A DNA stretch of 64,000 bases from the NCBI GenBank assembly GCA_020442475.1, contig JAGRKA010000003.1, forward strand, positions 45,476 to 109,475. Direction: 5' to 3'. Shown in pieces: positions 51,592 through 60,119 of the stretch. A program made the position numbers and the translations under genes. Each line of letters opens with the position of its first letter. The first letter of the stretch is position 1. The stretch is from Alphaproteobacteria bacterium. Its GTDB lineage: Bacteria; Pseudomonadota; Alphaproteobacteria; Micavibrionales; Micavibrionaceae. The notes beneath the pieces are model-generated. The model did not search any database, was not told the DNA's origin, and worked only from the letters and a program-made list of their open reading frames with translations.

Positions 51592-53202
51592 ATGGATACG
51601 CCACTTCTGACCGTTCAAAACCTGTCTGTTGATTTTAAAACGCCCGGTGGTGTTTTCCGGGCTGTCGATAATGTAAGCTTTGAAATTCGTAAGGGGGAAA
51701 CGCTGGCGCTTGTCGGTGAATCCGGCTCTGGGAAATCGGTGAGCGCCCTATCGGCGATGCAGCTTCTCCCCTATCCGATGGCGCGCCATACCCCCGAATC
51801 CTCTATCAAGTTCGGCGATGAAGAGCTTATCGGGCGAGATGAGCGTTTTATGCGCCGGGTTCGAGGCTCGCGGATCGGGATGATCTTTCAGGAACCACAA
51901 TCATCGCTCAATCCGCTTCATACAATCGAAAAACAGATCGCCGAAGTGCTTCGTATCCATCAGGGGATGGGGAAAGAGCAGGCCCGCGCCCGTGTACTGG
52001 AACTGCTTGACCTCGTGGGACTGGAGCGGCTCAAAACCCGGCTCAGCGCCTATCCGCATGAGCTGTCCGGTGGGCAGCGTCAGCGGGTCATGATTGCAAT
52101 GGCGCTGGCCAACAACCCGGAGCTTTTAATCGCCGACGAGCCGACGACTGCGCTGGACGTGACCGTTCAGGCGCAGATTCTTGAACTGCTTGCCGATCTT
52201 AAAAAGCGGCTGAATATGGCGCTTTTGCTGATTACGCATGATTTGTCGATCGTTGAGAAAATGGCAGACCATATTTGTGTCATGAAGGATGGTAAGCTCG
52301 TGGAAAGCCGTGAAGCGCAGGCTTTATTTAAGGCACCGGAGCATGACTATACCAAAATGCTCCTAAAGGCCCGACCCGGCGGCACTGTCCGTAAAGCGCC
52401 TGAAGGTGCGCCGGTTTTGCTTCAAGGGACCCATGTAAAGGTCCATTTCCCCAAAAACAGGGATTTTTTCGGGCGCACGCGCGCATGGGTCAAGGCGGTG
52501 GACGATATTAACGTAACAGTCCGGCAGGGCCACACGGTTGGAATCGTCGGGGAATCCGGCTCCGGTAAGACGACGTTGGGTCTTGCGCTTTTGCGGCTGC
52601 TTGGCAGCCAGGGGCGTATCGAGTTTGACGGGCAGGAGATTTCAGGCCTAAACCGTAAAAAAATGCGGCCCTTGCGTAAGGATATGCAGATCGTGTTTCA
52701 GGACCCGTTCGCCTCCCTGTCTCCACGCATGAGCGTGGGCAGTATTATTGGGGAGGGATTGGCCTTGCACCGCGCGGATCTCAGCATAGAAGAGCGCGAC
52801 GCGCTCGTCGTGCAGGCACTTGAGGACGTGCATATGGACCCGCAGACGCGCCATCGTTATCCGCATGAATTCTCCGGCGGGCAGCGCCAGAGGATTTCGA
52901 TTGCACGGGCTATGGCGCTTAACCCGCGCTTCGTCGTGCTGGATGAGCCGACCTCCGCGCTGGATGTCTCCGTTCAGGCGCAGATCGTCGATTTGCTTCG
53001 CGAGTTACAGGTGAAGCATAATTTGGCCTATCTCTTTATTAGCCACGATTTGCGGGTCGTAAGGGCTATGGCGCATGAGTTGATCGTTATGAAGGACGGG
53101 CAGGCCGTGGAATCCGGCCCTGCGGAAGACATCTTCAGCAATCCGCAGGCTGCTTATACCAAGGCTTTGCTCAATGCCGCTCTGAATTTAAAGGCGGCAT
53201 AA
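51592..53202 (+). CDS. dual-domain dipeptide/oligopeptide ABC transporter ATP-binding protein (YejF-like)
   Basis: 536 residues from ATG 51592; upstream in-frame codons lack similarity. Two complete ABC cassettes: Walker A GESGSGKS at 42-49 and a second near 319, signatures LSGGQRQR (~160) and FSGGQRQR (~427), Walker B LLIADEPTTALD and FVVLDEPTSALD. FQEPQSSLNPLHTI is typical of the Dpp/Opp/nickel class, and the fused layout is that of YejF or GsiA. It would power import of peptides or related solutes, but no permease or binding protein is nearby, so it is orphaned in this window. Confidence 0.92.
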   Translation: MDTPLLTVQNLSVDFKTPGGVFRAVDNVSFEIRKGETLALVGESGSGKSVSALSAMQLLPYPMARHTPESSIKFGDEELIGRDERFMRRVRGSRIGMIFQEPQSSLNPLHTIEKQIAEVLRIHQGMGKEQARARVLELLDLVGLERLKTRLSAYPHELSGGQRQRVMIAMALANNPELLIADEPTTALDVTVQAQILELLADLKKRLNMALLLITHDLSIVEKMADHICVMKDGKLVESREAQALFKAPEHDYTKMLLKARPGGTVRKAPEGAPVLLQGTHVKVHFPKNRDFFGRTRAWVKAVDDINVTVRQGHTVGIVGESGSGKTTLGLALLRLLGSQGRIEFDGQEISGLNRKKMRPLRKDMQIVFQDPFASLSPRMSVGSIIGEGLALHRADLSIEERDALVVQALEDVHMDPQTRHRYPHEFSGGQRQRISIARAMALNPRFVVLDEPTSALDVSVQAQIVDLLRELQVKHNLAYLFISHDLRVVRAMAHELIVMKDGQAVESGPAEDIFSNPQAAYTKALLNAALNLKAA

Positions 53203-53299
53203 GGCGGCAGGGGGTAGGCTCGATAGCTCTGGACAAGTCTGGCGGTGTAAAAAACTCTGACTGGACAGATTGCATTTTTTCCTGTAAATACCCTGTATT

Positions 53300-55396
53300 A
53301 TGCTTAATGGTGTGCCTTTGCAGCGCGTGCGAATTACAATTCGTGCCGTATCGTTTTTGTATATATCTGGAGCGTTTGCGCTTGGTGCAGCGTCCTTTGC
53401 GCTTGCGGAAGGGGCGGCTTCCGTGCCTGTGCCGCCGCATAAGCCTGCGATAGAAGCAGTATCTTTCAGTGGTGGTGCAAAGGATCCTCAAAAGCAAGCC
53501 TCTGAAGCCAAAACACACCGCAATGCGGGTTTGTTGGATTTCAGTACGGCCTTGCTTGATTTTGGCAAGCATGCGCCCGTTCCGGCCCGTAAGCCCGATC
53601 TGGGCAGTGATGAGGGGATTTCTTCCAAAGAAATAGCTGCTCTGGATGCAGAGAGTCGTCCGCCCCTTCCACCCAGAAAGCCCGCGATAAGCGGAGAGGG
53701 GCCACTTTCAGAAAAAGATGCAGCCTTGTATAAGTCGATTTTCGCGCTTCAGGCTGAGGGCAAGATCAAAGATGCCGACCGGGAGATCGCCCGCCTGTCT
53801 GATACCCGCCTGCGCGGCTATGTGCTGTATCAGCGTTATATGCATCCGACGGCCTACCGCTCCCGTTTTGATGAGTTGAAAAACTGGTTGGCTTCTTATG
53901 CGGATTATCCGGGCGCGGACAAAATTTATAAGCTGGCCGTGCATAAGGCCCCGAAAGGCCAGGCCGGGACGCTAAAAGAGCCGATCCTGATGCGGGGTAT
54001 CACGCACCATGGCGATCCGGCAACTTTCCGGGGAAAGCGTTACCGCTCGGCCAAAAAACGGACAGCAGAGGAGGCGCAGGCCTTTAAAACGCTGAGTGGC
54101 CGGGTTGCTGTTCTGATTCGCAAAGGGACTCCGGAATCGGCCTATGAAGCGCTCACTGACTCGCAGGCCCGGACATTGCCTGACAATGTTGAGTTCGACA
54201 TCATGCAGGCGCAAATCGCAGCCGGGTATCTTTACGGCGGTAATGTGAAAAAGGCCCGTGAACTGGCTGTCCGGAGTTTTGAGCGCTCCGGCCTGCATGT
54301 GCCGGGAGCGGCCTGGGTTGCAGGTCTGTCGGCCTGGCTGGAACAGGATTACGTGAAGGCCGCAACCTATTTCGAGTCATCGGCGCGTTCGCCTTATGCT
54401 TCCGGCTGGGTCTCCGCCGGAGGTTCTTACTGGGCCGCTCGCGCGCATATGCGGGCGGGGAACATCAAGGCAGTCAGCCCGTGGCTGAAACGTGCGGCGG
54501 ATCATTCCCGGACCTTTTACGGGCTTGTCGCAACACGGGCGTTGGGCCGGGATTTCAATTTCAATTGGGAAATGCCTGCCTACACGGCTGAGTACCGGGA
54601 CGCTCTGGCGGGTACGCCAGCGGGTTACAGGGCGCTGGCTCTGATGGAGGCCGGGCGCCGTGACATGGCGGAGGCCGAACTCTTGCGTCTCGATCCGGGG
54701 AAGGATGAAAAGCTGGAGACGGCTCTTCTGGCTTATGCAGGCCATGCGGGGTTTCCGGCGCTGGCTTTACGGCTTGGGAACGCGCTGTCTACGGATGCGC
54801 AGGGGCGTTATTATGATGCGGCCCTTTACCCGACCGGCTCATGGCCGCTGAAAGACGGCTATAGGGTGGATGCGGCGCTTGTCCATGCGATTATGCGTCA
54901 GGAATCCCGCTTTGACCCGTCCGCCGAAAGCCCAAGCGGCGCAAGGGGATTGATGCAGCTTATGCCGGCCACAGCCCGCTATGTTGCCGGGCGAGAGGGG
55001 CTGAAGGCCCGCTACAGGGATACAGAGGCTCTGGACGATCCGCAGGTCAATCTTGAGATCGGGCAGCGCTATCTGGCGAGCCTGCTCGAAGATCCTTACG
55101 TGCAGGATGATCTTTTGTCGCTCTTGATTGCCTATAATGCCGGACCCGGCAATCTGGCGCGCTGGAAAAAACAATGGCCGCAGGTCCGGGACCCGCTGCT
55201 CTTTATCGAGCTTATCCCTGCTACGGAAACCCGCACCTATGTCGAGCGCGTCTTGTCTAATTACTGGATTTACCGGATGCGTGAAGGTGCGCCGACTTTG
55301 ACGCTGGATGCCGTTGTCGCCGGACGCCCGGCCAGATACGCTCTGGCTGTGGGAGGGGGACAAGCGATCTACCGACTGGCATCGTCTCGTCCATAA
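53300..55396 (+). CDS. slt: soluble lytic murein transglycosylase (Slt family)
   Basis: 698 residues. A signal peptide (about 1-37, ending FALAEG) exports it to the periplasm. The first ~120 residues repeat a Pro-rich unit (VPPHKPA, VPARKPD, LPPRKPA). A helical superhelix of ~350 residues follows, then the catalytic domain with the Glu of IMRQESRFDPSAESPSGARG near 532, GLMQLMPATA and AYNAGPGNLARW. It cleaves peptidoglycan glycan strands with 1,6-anhydro product. It stands between the ABC ATPase and thrC. Confidence 0.94.
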   Translation: MLNGVPLQRVRITIRAVSFLYISGAFALGAASFALAEGAASVPVPPHKPAIEAVSFSGGAKDPQKQASEAKTHRNAGLLDFSTALLDFGKHAPVPARKPDLGSDEGISSKEIAALDAESRPPLPPRKPAISGEGPLSEKDAALYKSIFALQAEGKIKDADREIARLSDTRLRGYVLYQRYMHPTAYRSRFDELKNWLASYADYPGADKIYKLAVHKAPKGQAGTLKEPILMRGITHHGDPATFRGKRYRSAKKRTAEEAQAFKTLSGRVAVLIRKGTPESAYEALTDSQARTLPDNVEFDIMQAQIAAGYLYGGNVKKARELAVRSFERSGLHVPGAAWVAGLSAWLEQDYVKAATYFESSARSPYASGWVSAGGSYWAARAHMRAGNIKAVSPWLKRAADHSRTFYGLVATRALGRDFNFNWEMPAYTAEYRDALAGTPAGYRALALMEAGRRDMAEAELLRLDPGKDEKLETALLAYAGHAGFPALALRLGNALSTDAQGRYYDAALYPTGSWPLKDGYRVDAALVHAIMRQESRFDPSAESPSGARGLMQLMPATARYVAGREGLKARYRDTEALDDPQVNLEIGQRYLASLLEDPYVQDDLLSLLIAYNAGPGNLARWKKQWPQVRDPLLFIELIPATETRTYVERVLSNYWIYRMREGAPTLTLDAVVAGRPARYALAVGGGQAIYRLASSRP

Positions 55397-55433
55397 TTGA
55401 CAGCCCTATCCAAACCGCATAAAACTCAGCGCT

Positions 55434-56837
55434 ATGATCAATTATATCTCCACACGCGGCGGCGGTGAGCCCAAGAGTTTCGAAGAGGTTTTGCTGGCCG
55501 GTCTTGCGCCCGATGGCGGGCTGTATATCCCCGAATCCTATCCCCTGCTTGATCTGGCTGCGCTGAAGGGCAAGCCTTACGCCGAAGTAGCGGAGGCCGT
55601 CATGTTTCCCTTTGTCGAGGGCTCTATTCCCCGCGAAGATTTCCGCAGCATCATCGCGGAAACCTATAGTGAAGAAATTTTCCGCGATCCGGATGTTGTG
55701 CCGCTTAAGCCGCTCAGCGGCGATGTTCATGTGCTGGAACTGTTCCACGGGCCGACGATTGCCTTTAAGGACGTGGCGCTGCAATTGCTGGGCCGCTTGT
55801 TCGATTATGTGCTGGAAAAGCGTGGGGAGCATATCACGATCGTGGGCGCGACCTCCGGCGATACCGGCTCTGCTGCGATTGAGGGTTGCCGCCGCAGCCG
55901 CCATATCGACATTTTTATTCTTTTCCCTGATGGTCGCGTATCCGAAGTGCAGCGCCGCCAGATGACGACTGTCAAGGCACCGAATGTACACAATATCGCG
56001 CTGGAAGGCACGTTTGACGATTGTCAGGCCATGGTGAAAGCCATGTTTGCCGATGAGACGTTCCGTGAACGTGTGAATTTGTCGGCTGTGAACTCGATCA
56101 ACTGGGCGCGGATCATGGCGCAAATCGTCTATTACGTCTATGCGGCGCTGAAGCTTGGTGCACCGGAAAAAGAGGTTTCCTTCGTGGTGCCGACCGGGAA
56201 TTTCGGGAATGTGTTCGCGGGCTATTGCGCGCGGCGTATGGGGCTGCCCGTCAAGACGTTGGCGATTGCGACGAACCGTAACGATATCCTCACCCGCTTT
56301 TTCGAAACCGGGCTGATGAGCGCGGAGGAGGTCGTACCGACTCTAAGCCCCTCCATGGATATTCAGGTCTCCAGCAACTTCGAGCGTTACCTGTTCGAAG
56401 CCATGGACCGCGATCCGGTGGCGCTTAAAAATTTTATGGAAGAGTTTAAAAAATCCGGGCAATCATCTGTTTTATCTGAAGATTTTATTCAAAAAACAAG
56501 GAACGGTTTTGCGGCCTTCCGGTGCGGCGAGGATGAAACGCTGGCCACCATGAAACAGGTTTGTGAGGATACGGGATATGTTCTCGATCCGCACAGTGCC
56601 GTTGGCATGAAGGCCGCGCAGGCGCTTGAGGCGCAAGGGCAGGGCGGGGCTGTTGTGCTCCTCGCCACCGCGCACCCGGCCAAATTCCCGGATGCTGTCG
56701 AGCGGGCTACGGGGCAGACTCCGGCGCTTCCCGACCACCTCTCCGACCTCCTCACCCGGGAGGAGGCCCTTACCCCCATGCCCAATGATCTGGAGCAGGT
56801 GAGGGAGATGGTATTGGGAAAAACCAATTATTCTTGA
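55434..56837 (+). CDS. thrC: threonine synthase
   Basis: 467 residues. YISTRGGGEPKSFEEVLLAGLAPDGGLYIPE is the ThrC N terminus, and the PLP lysine lies in GPTIAFKDVALQLLG near residue 111; GATSGDTGSAA binds the PLP phosphate. It converts O-phosphohomoserine to threonine. In many alphaproteobacteria thrC is followed directly by an M16 peptidase gene; here an AT-rich minus-strand gene, whose stop overlaps the end of thrC by 10 bp, and a repeat separate the two. Confidence 0.97.
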   Translation: MINYISTRGGGEPKSFEEVLLAGLAPDGGLYIPESYPLLDLAALKGKPYAEVAEAVMFPFVEGSIPREDFRSIIAETYSEEIFRDPDVVPLKPLSGDVHVLELFHGPTIAFKDVALQLLGRLFDYVLEKRGEHITIVGATSGDTGSAAIEGCRRSRHIDIFILFPDGRVSEVQRRQMTTVKAPNVHNIALEGTFDDCQAMVKAMFADETFRERVNLSAVNSINWARIMAQIVYYVYAALKLGAPEKEVSFVVPTGNFGNVFAGYCARRMGLPVKTLAIATNRNDILTRFFETGLMSAEEVVPTLSPSMDIQVSSNFERYLFEAMDRDPVALKNFMEEFKKSGQSSVLSEDFIQKTRNGFAAFRCGEDETLATMKQVCEDTGYVLDPHSAVGMKAAQALEAQGQGGAVVLLATAHPAKFPDAVERATGQTPALPDHLSDLLTREEALTPMPNDLEQVREMVLGKTNYS

Positions 56838-57463
56838 AGGTTCTTCATGAAATGAGGGTAGTTTTTTAAAAACTCCTTATCGATTTTTTTGCTGAAATTG
56901 ATTATGTATTCGGAAACCTCGAAAAGATTCTGAGAGGATATTTTTTTGTATTTTTTAGTGAATTGAATGTCTTGGAAATATAATGCTTTCATGAAGCCTT
57001 CGGTTTCATGGCTGTGGGTAATAACATCTCTTTGTTTTTTTATAATCTGAAGCTCTTTCCATTGAGGCTGTTTTTGAGGGCAAATTCTTAAAGTCTCAAG
57101 GGCTTCTTTGATTTTGTCAAATTCTAACTCTTGCAGTTTACGAAATTTATTTTTTGAGAGTGGCTCTTTTTCTATTTTTGCAGCAAAAATGAGGCATTTC
57201 AAGTACAACACAAATGAGTTCCAAATTTGGCAGAACAAGATTTTGTATATTTCTTGCAGGTCGTCCTTATCGCCAAAAAGTGTGTTTTCTCTTTTGCTTT
57301 CTGTTTTAAATGCAAGAAAGTCATCTTGAAACGCCTGTGAAAAATCTTGTGCTAAATGTATTTCGTTAATGTGTCTCAGGCATGAGTTTATATCTATGTA
57401 TAGGCGTGATAGGTAGCTGCTGTCGGTAAAACGAATTTGGATTTGCAAAGTATTTTCTGCCAT
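56828..57463 (-). CDS. AT-rich orphan, possible HEPN-like protein
   Basis: 211 residues, Lys/Phe/Ile/Asn-rich and clearly AT-richer than neighbours, suggesting transfer. It reads as all-helical. Near residue 156 QRDVITHSHETEG contains R-x4-H, the active-site spacing of HEPN ribonuclease domains, placed after a charged helix as in that fold; this is a weak hint only, with no partner nucleotidyltransferase nearby. Start ATG 57463 lies after an AAAGTAATCC leader; a family B repeat is 53 bp further upstream. Its 3' end overlaps thrC by 10 bp. Unknown function is the safe call. Confidence 0.6.
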   Translation of the reverse strand: MAENTLQIQIRFTDSSYLSRLYIDINSCLRHINEIHLAQDFSQAFQDDFLAFKTESKRENTLFGDKDDLQEIYKILFCQIWNSFVLYLKCLIFAAKIEKEPLSKNKFRKLQELEFDKIKEALETLRICPQKQPQWKELQIIKKQRDVITHSHETEGFMKALYFQDIQFTKKYKKISSQNLFEVSEYIINFSKKIDKEFLKNYPHFMKNLQE

Positions 57464-57516
57464 AGTTTAAAGTAATCCTTGAATTCAACGTTGACTGCAT
57501 AAGCTGTTTAAAAAAA

Positions 57517-57630
57517 CGTCATTGCGAGCGACCAACGGGAGCGCGGCAATCCAGAACCTTTTCTGGATTGCTTCGTCGGCTGCGCTCTCCTCGCAATGAC
57601 GGTCACTTATAATCATTTTATCTGGCATAA
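57517..57630. repeat. palindromic repeat, family B copy 3
   Basis: Core 57517-57601 (CGTCATTGCGAGCGACC ... CTCGCAATGACG), nearly the same as 32909-32990. The right outer arm, read on minus, TATGCCAGATAAAATGATTA (57630-57611), matches the arm of the copy at 32882; the left arm is not evident. Confidence 0.83.
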
Positions 57631-57709
57631 TTTACGAAGGGAGAGGGTGGGGCGCAAGGATCATTCTCCCTTGCCAAACCCCTCTTAATCCCATACACAC
57701 AACGCTGTT

Positions 57710-58972
57710 ATGTCGAAAATCGAAGCCACAACATTGAAGAACGGCCTGCGGGTGATTACGGATACGGTGCCGGGTATGCACAGCGCGGCGGTGGGAATCT
57801 GGGCCGGGGTCGGCACGCGGGACGAGGCCTTTCCCGATAACGGCGTGGCGCACATGGTCGAGCATATGCTTTTCAAGGGCACGAAAACCCGTGATGCCCA
57901 GAAAATCGCCGAGGATATCGAAAATGTAGGCGGCTCCGTCAATGCCTATACCAGCCGGGAATTGACGAGCTATCATATTCACCTGCTCGGTGAGGATGTG
58001 CCGCTGGCGCTGGATATTCTGGCGGATATGTATACCGGTTCGACCCTGCCCGAAGACGAGTTGGAGCGCGAGCGCCATGTCGTCTTGCAGGAAATCGGCA
58101 TGTGCAACGACACGCCCGACGATCTGATTTTCGATCATTATTACGAAACCGCCTATCCGGGGCAGTCTTTGGGCGCGCCTATTCTGGGCCGGAGCGATTA
58201 TATCGGCGGGATCGGGCGGGAGACTCTGCGCGCTTATATGGAGCGTTTTTATACCCCGGCGCGGACCGTGATTTCGGCGGCAGGCGCCGTGGATCATGAC
58301 GCCTTTGCCGCACAGGTGGAAAAACTGTTCGAGACATTGCCCGCGGATACGGATGCCGCAAAGCCGGGCGCAGATTATCAGGGCGGGGAATGCCGTCTGG
58401 ATAAGGATCTGGAACAAAGCCACTTCATTCTGGGCTTTGAGGGCGTTTCACGGCTGGATGAGGATTATTACGCGGCGCAGGCGCTTTCGAACATTCTGGG
58501 GGGCGGGATGTCTTCGCGCTTGTTTCAGGAGGTTCGGGAAAAGCGCGGGCTAGCTTATTCCGTCTTTTCCTTCCATTCCGGTTATCAGGATAACGGGCAG
58601 TTCGGGATTTACGCCGGGACGGGGCCGGGGGATCTGGAGCGAGCCATGGATGTCGTATGTGCGGAGGTTCGAAAGTTCGCGAGTACGCTGGAGGGGGGCG
58701 AGCTGTCCCGTGCCCGTGCGCAGCTTAAGGCCGGAGTGCTGATGGGGCGTGAGTCCATGATGTCCCGCGCCGACCAGCAGGCCCGTACCTTGCTGTTCAA
58801 GAATGAGGCCTTCGACCCGGAGGCCTTGATCGCCCGGATTGACGCTATTGACGAAGAGGCTGTGCGCCGTGTGGCGGAGCGGATTTTCAGGACAAAACCA
58901 ACGCTGGCCGCTCTCGGTCCGCTTGAGACGCTCGCGCCTTATGACGGGATCGCGGGCCGTCTGGCGGCGTAA
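57710..58972 (+). CDS. M16 family zinc peptidase (processing-peptidase-like)
   Basis: 420 residues. The inverted zinc motif H48-x2-E51-H52 (VAHMVEHMLFKGT) with the downstream Glu in a helix after the ELERERHVVLQE region identifies an active M16B protease, similar to the beta subunit of mitochondrial processing peptidase. SRLFQEVREKRGLAYSVFSF is the conserved C-terminal R/Y region. Probably cytoplasmic, as no signal peptide is seen. It normally follows thrC in alphaproteobacteria; here the pair is interrupted. Confidence 0.94.
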   Translation: MSKIEATTLKNGLRVITDTVPGMHSAAVGIWAGVGTRDEAFPDNGVAHMVEHMLFKGTKTRDAQKIAEDIENVGGSVNAYTSRELTSYHIHLLGEDVPLALDILADMYTGSTLPEDELERERHVVLQEIGMCNDTPDDLIFDHYYETAYPGQSLGAPILGRSDYIGGIGRETLRAYMERFYTPARTVISAAGAVDHDAFAAQVEKLFETLPADTDAAKPGADYQGGECRLDKDLEQSHFILGFEGVSRLDEDYYAAQALSNILGGGMSSRLFQEVREKRGLAYSVFSFHSGYQDNGQFGIYAGTGPGDLERAMDVVCAEVRKFASTLEGGELSRARAQLKAGVLMGRESMMSRADQQARTLLFKNEAFDPEALIARIDAIDEEAVRRVAERIFRTKPTLAALGPLETLAPYDGIAGRLAA

Positions 58973-58993
58973 ATCTGTATTTTCCAAAACATG

Positions 58994-59022
58994 TTGACAT
59001 AGTATTTTTCTGTAATTAGTGT
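58994..59022 (+). promoter_or_regulatory. possible promoter of the orphan at 59059
   Basis: TTGACA (58994-58999), 17-nt AT-rich spacer, TAGTGT (59017-59022). The -35 is perfect and the -10 poor. The longer string TTGACATA recurs upstream of the genes starting at 32260, 24586 and 61553. Confidence 0.4.
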
Positions 59023-59058
59023 TCGGCTTTCAACAGGTCAATACAAAGGGAATACGAA

Positions 59059-59616
59059 ATGTCAGGGGTAAACGTTGAAAGTGCGGCAGACATCGAAGAG
59101 GGAATGCTTCGGGAGCTTGCCCGTGCTTTGGATGAGAATATATCAACGGGCAGTGCGCAAACCGGAGAGGCTCTGTGTGCTGCTGTTGTGAATTTTTGTA
59201 ATACTATCCATCTTCCGGACGAGTGTTATCAGACGCAAAAGGGAATGCAAGTGATCTCTACCCTTGCTAGGCTTAATACAACTCAATGGGATTCTGCTGA
59301 TTCTATCCAATCGGCTTTGTTGGAGGTTTTAGGGAAACCGGATACCCGGAGGCTGATGGACGAATTCAGGACCTCTGTGGACGCCTTTGCATTGAATAGA
59401 GAGCCAATCGTTGCGGCGAATGTTGCGGAAAAAGCGAGAGAACTTCTGAATGCCGATCACAAGACGCTTTCAGCCGGTTTTCTGGCCAGAGCGGATAGGG
59501 AGATTTTGGAAGCGCTGAAGACTCTTCGGAAAGAAGAGCTTGCTTATGGCGGTGTTGTTGAAAATGCCGTTCTACCGGTCATTGGCGTACAGCGCATAGC
59601 ATCCGCTGATCTATAG
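59059..59616 (+). CDS. helical protein of unknown function
   Basis: 185 residues, acidic, mostly helical (EEGMLRELARALDENI, GMQVISTLARLN, ADREILEALKTLRKEELAYGG). Three Cys in the first third (CAAVVNFCNT, DECYQT). No signal, membrane segment or known motif. ATG 59059 has AAGGGAA 8 nt upstream. It is 28 bp from the next small gene and probably shares its transcript. Confidence 0.65.
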   Translation: MSGVNVESAADIEEGMLRELARALDENISTGSAQTGEALCAAVVNFCNTIHLPDECYQTQKGMQVISTLARLNTTQWDSADSIQSALLEVLGKPDTRRLMDEFRTSVDAFALNREPIVAANVAEKARELLNADHKTLSAGFLARADREILEALKTLRKEELAYGGVVENAVLPVIGVQRIASADL

Positions 59617-59644
59617 TCACAGAGTTAACAGGGAGTTTCTGAGT

Positions 59645-59938
59645 ATGGCGACAACAATAGATGCAGTGGATATGGACAAATTGGAAGAAATATCCTGGCA
59701 GATATTTCACTTTCAAAAAGCGGCGCAGGCTGTTGTAATGGAAGATATTCCCTCTGTTCTTGAGGATGCATTGAGCCTGCTGAAAGATGCATCGAAGACT
59801 CAGGAAGCTGCTTTTCTAAACGAGGGCCAAAGGCACTTTCTCGAAGCGGTTGCGTCTGCACTACACGAGAATCATGCTAACCCGCTGGCATTTGTTCGAG
59901 AGGTTAAAAAACTCGCATATGAGCCGGGCCAGCCTTAA
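59645..59938 (+). CDS. small helical protein of unknown function
   Basis: 97 residues, helical throughout (MDKLEEISWQIFHFQKAAQAVVM, LEDALSLLKDASKTQEAAFLNEG, FLEAVASALHENHANP). No Cys, no signal peptide, no family recognised. ATG 59645 has GGGAG 9 nt upstream. Its stop lies inside the left flank of the composite repeat at 59935, so the last residues may come from the repeat boundary. Confidence 0.65.
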   Translation: MATTIDAVDMDKLEEISWQIFHFQKAAQAVVMEDIPSVLEDALSLLKDASKTQEAAFLNEGQRHFLEAVASALHENHANPLAFVREVKKLAYEPGQP

Positions 59939-60090
59939 ATCTCTTTGGGATTTATTCCCCGCCTTCTGGGGCATTCGTCATTGCGAGGGAGCGGAGCGAC
60001 CGAAGCAATCCAGAGAGCTGTATGGAGAGATTTGTGGATTGCCACGCCGCTTTTCAGCGGCTCGCAATGACAGGATACCAAGCTGCTTGC
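59935..60090. repeat. composite repeat: family B core inside the flanks of family A copy 2
   Basis: Core 59976-60071 (CGTCATTGCGAGGGAGCG ... CTCGCAATGAC) is a diverged family B unit. Left flank AATCTCTTTGGGATTTATTC and onward (59937-), and right flank ATACCAAGCTGCTTGCG (60074-60090), are almost identical to the flanks of the element at 48523-48702, whose core is different. Confidence 0.85.
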
Positions 60091-60119
60091 GACACATTGT
60101 CTCCGGGAAAAAGTCTGTC

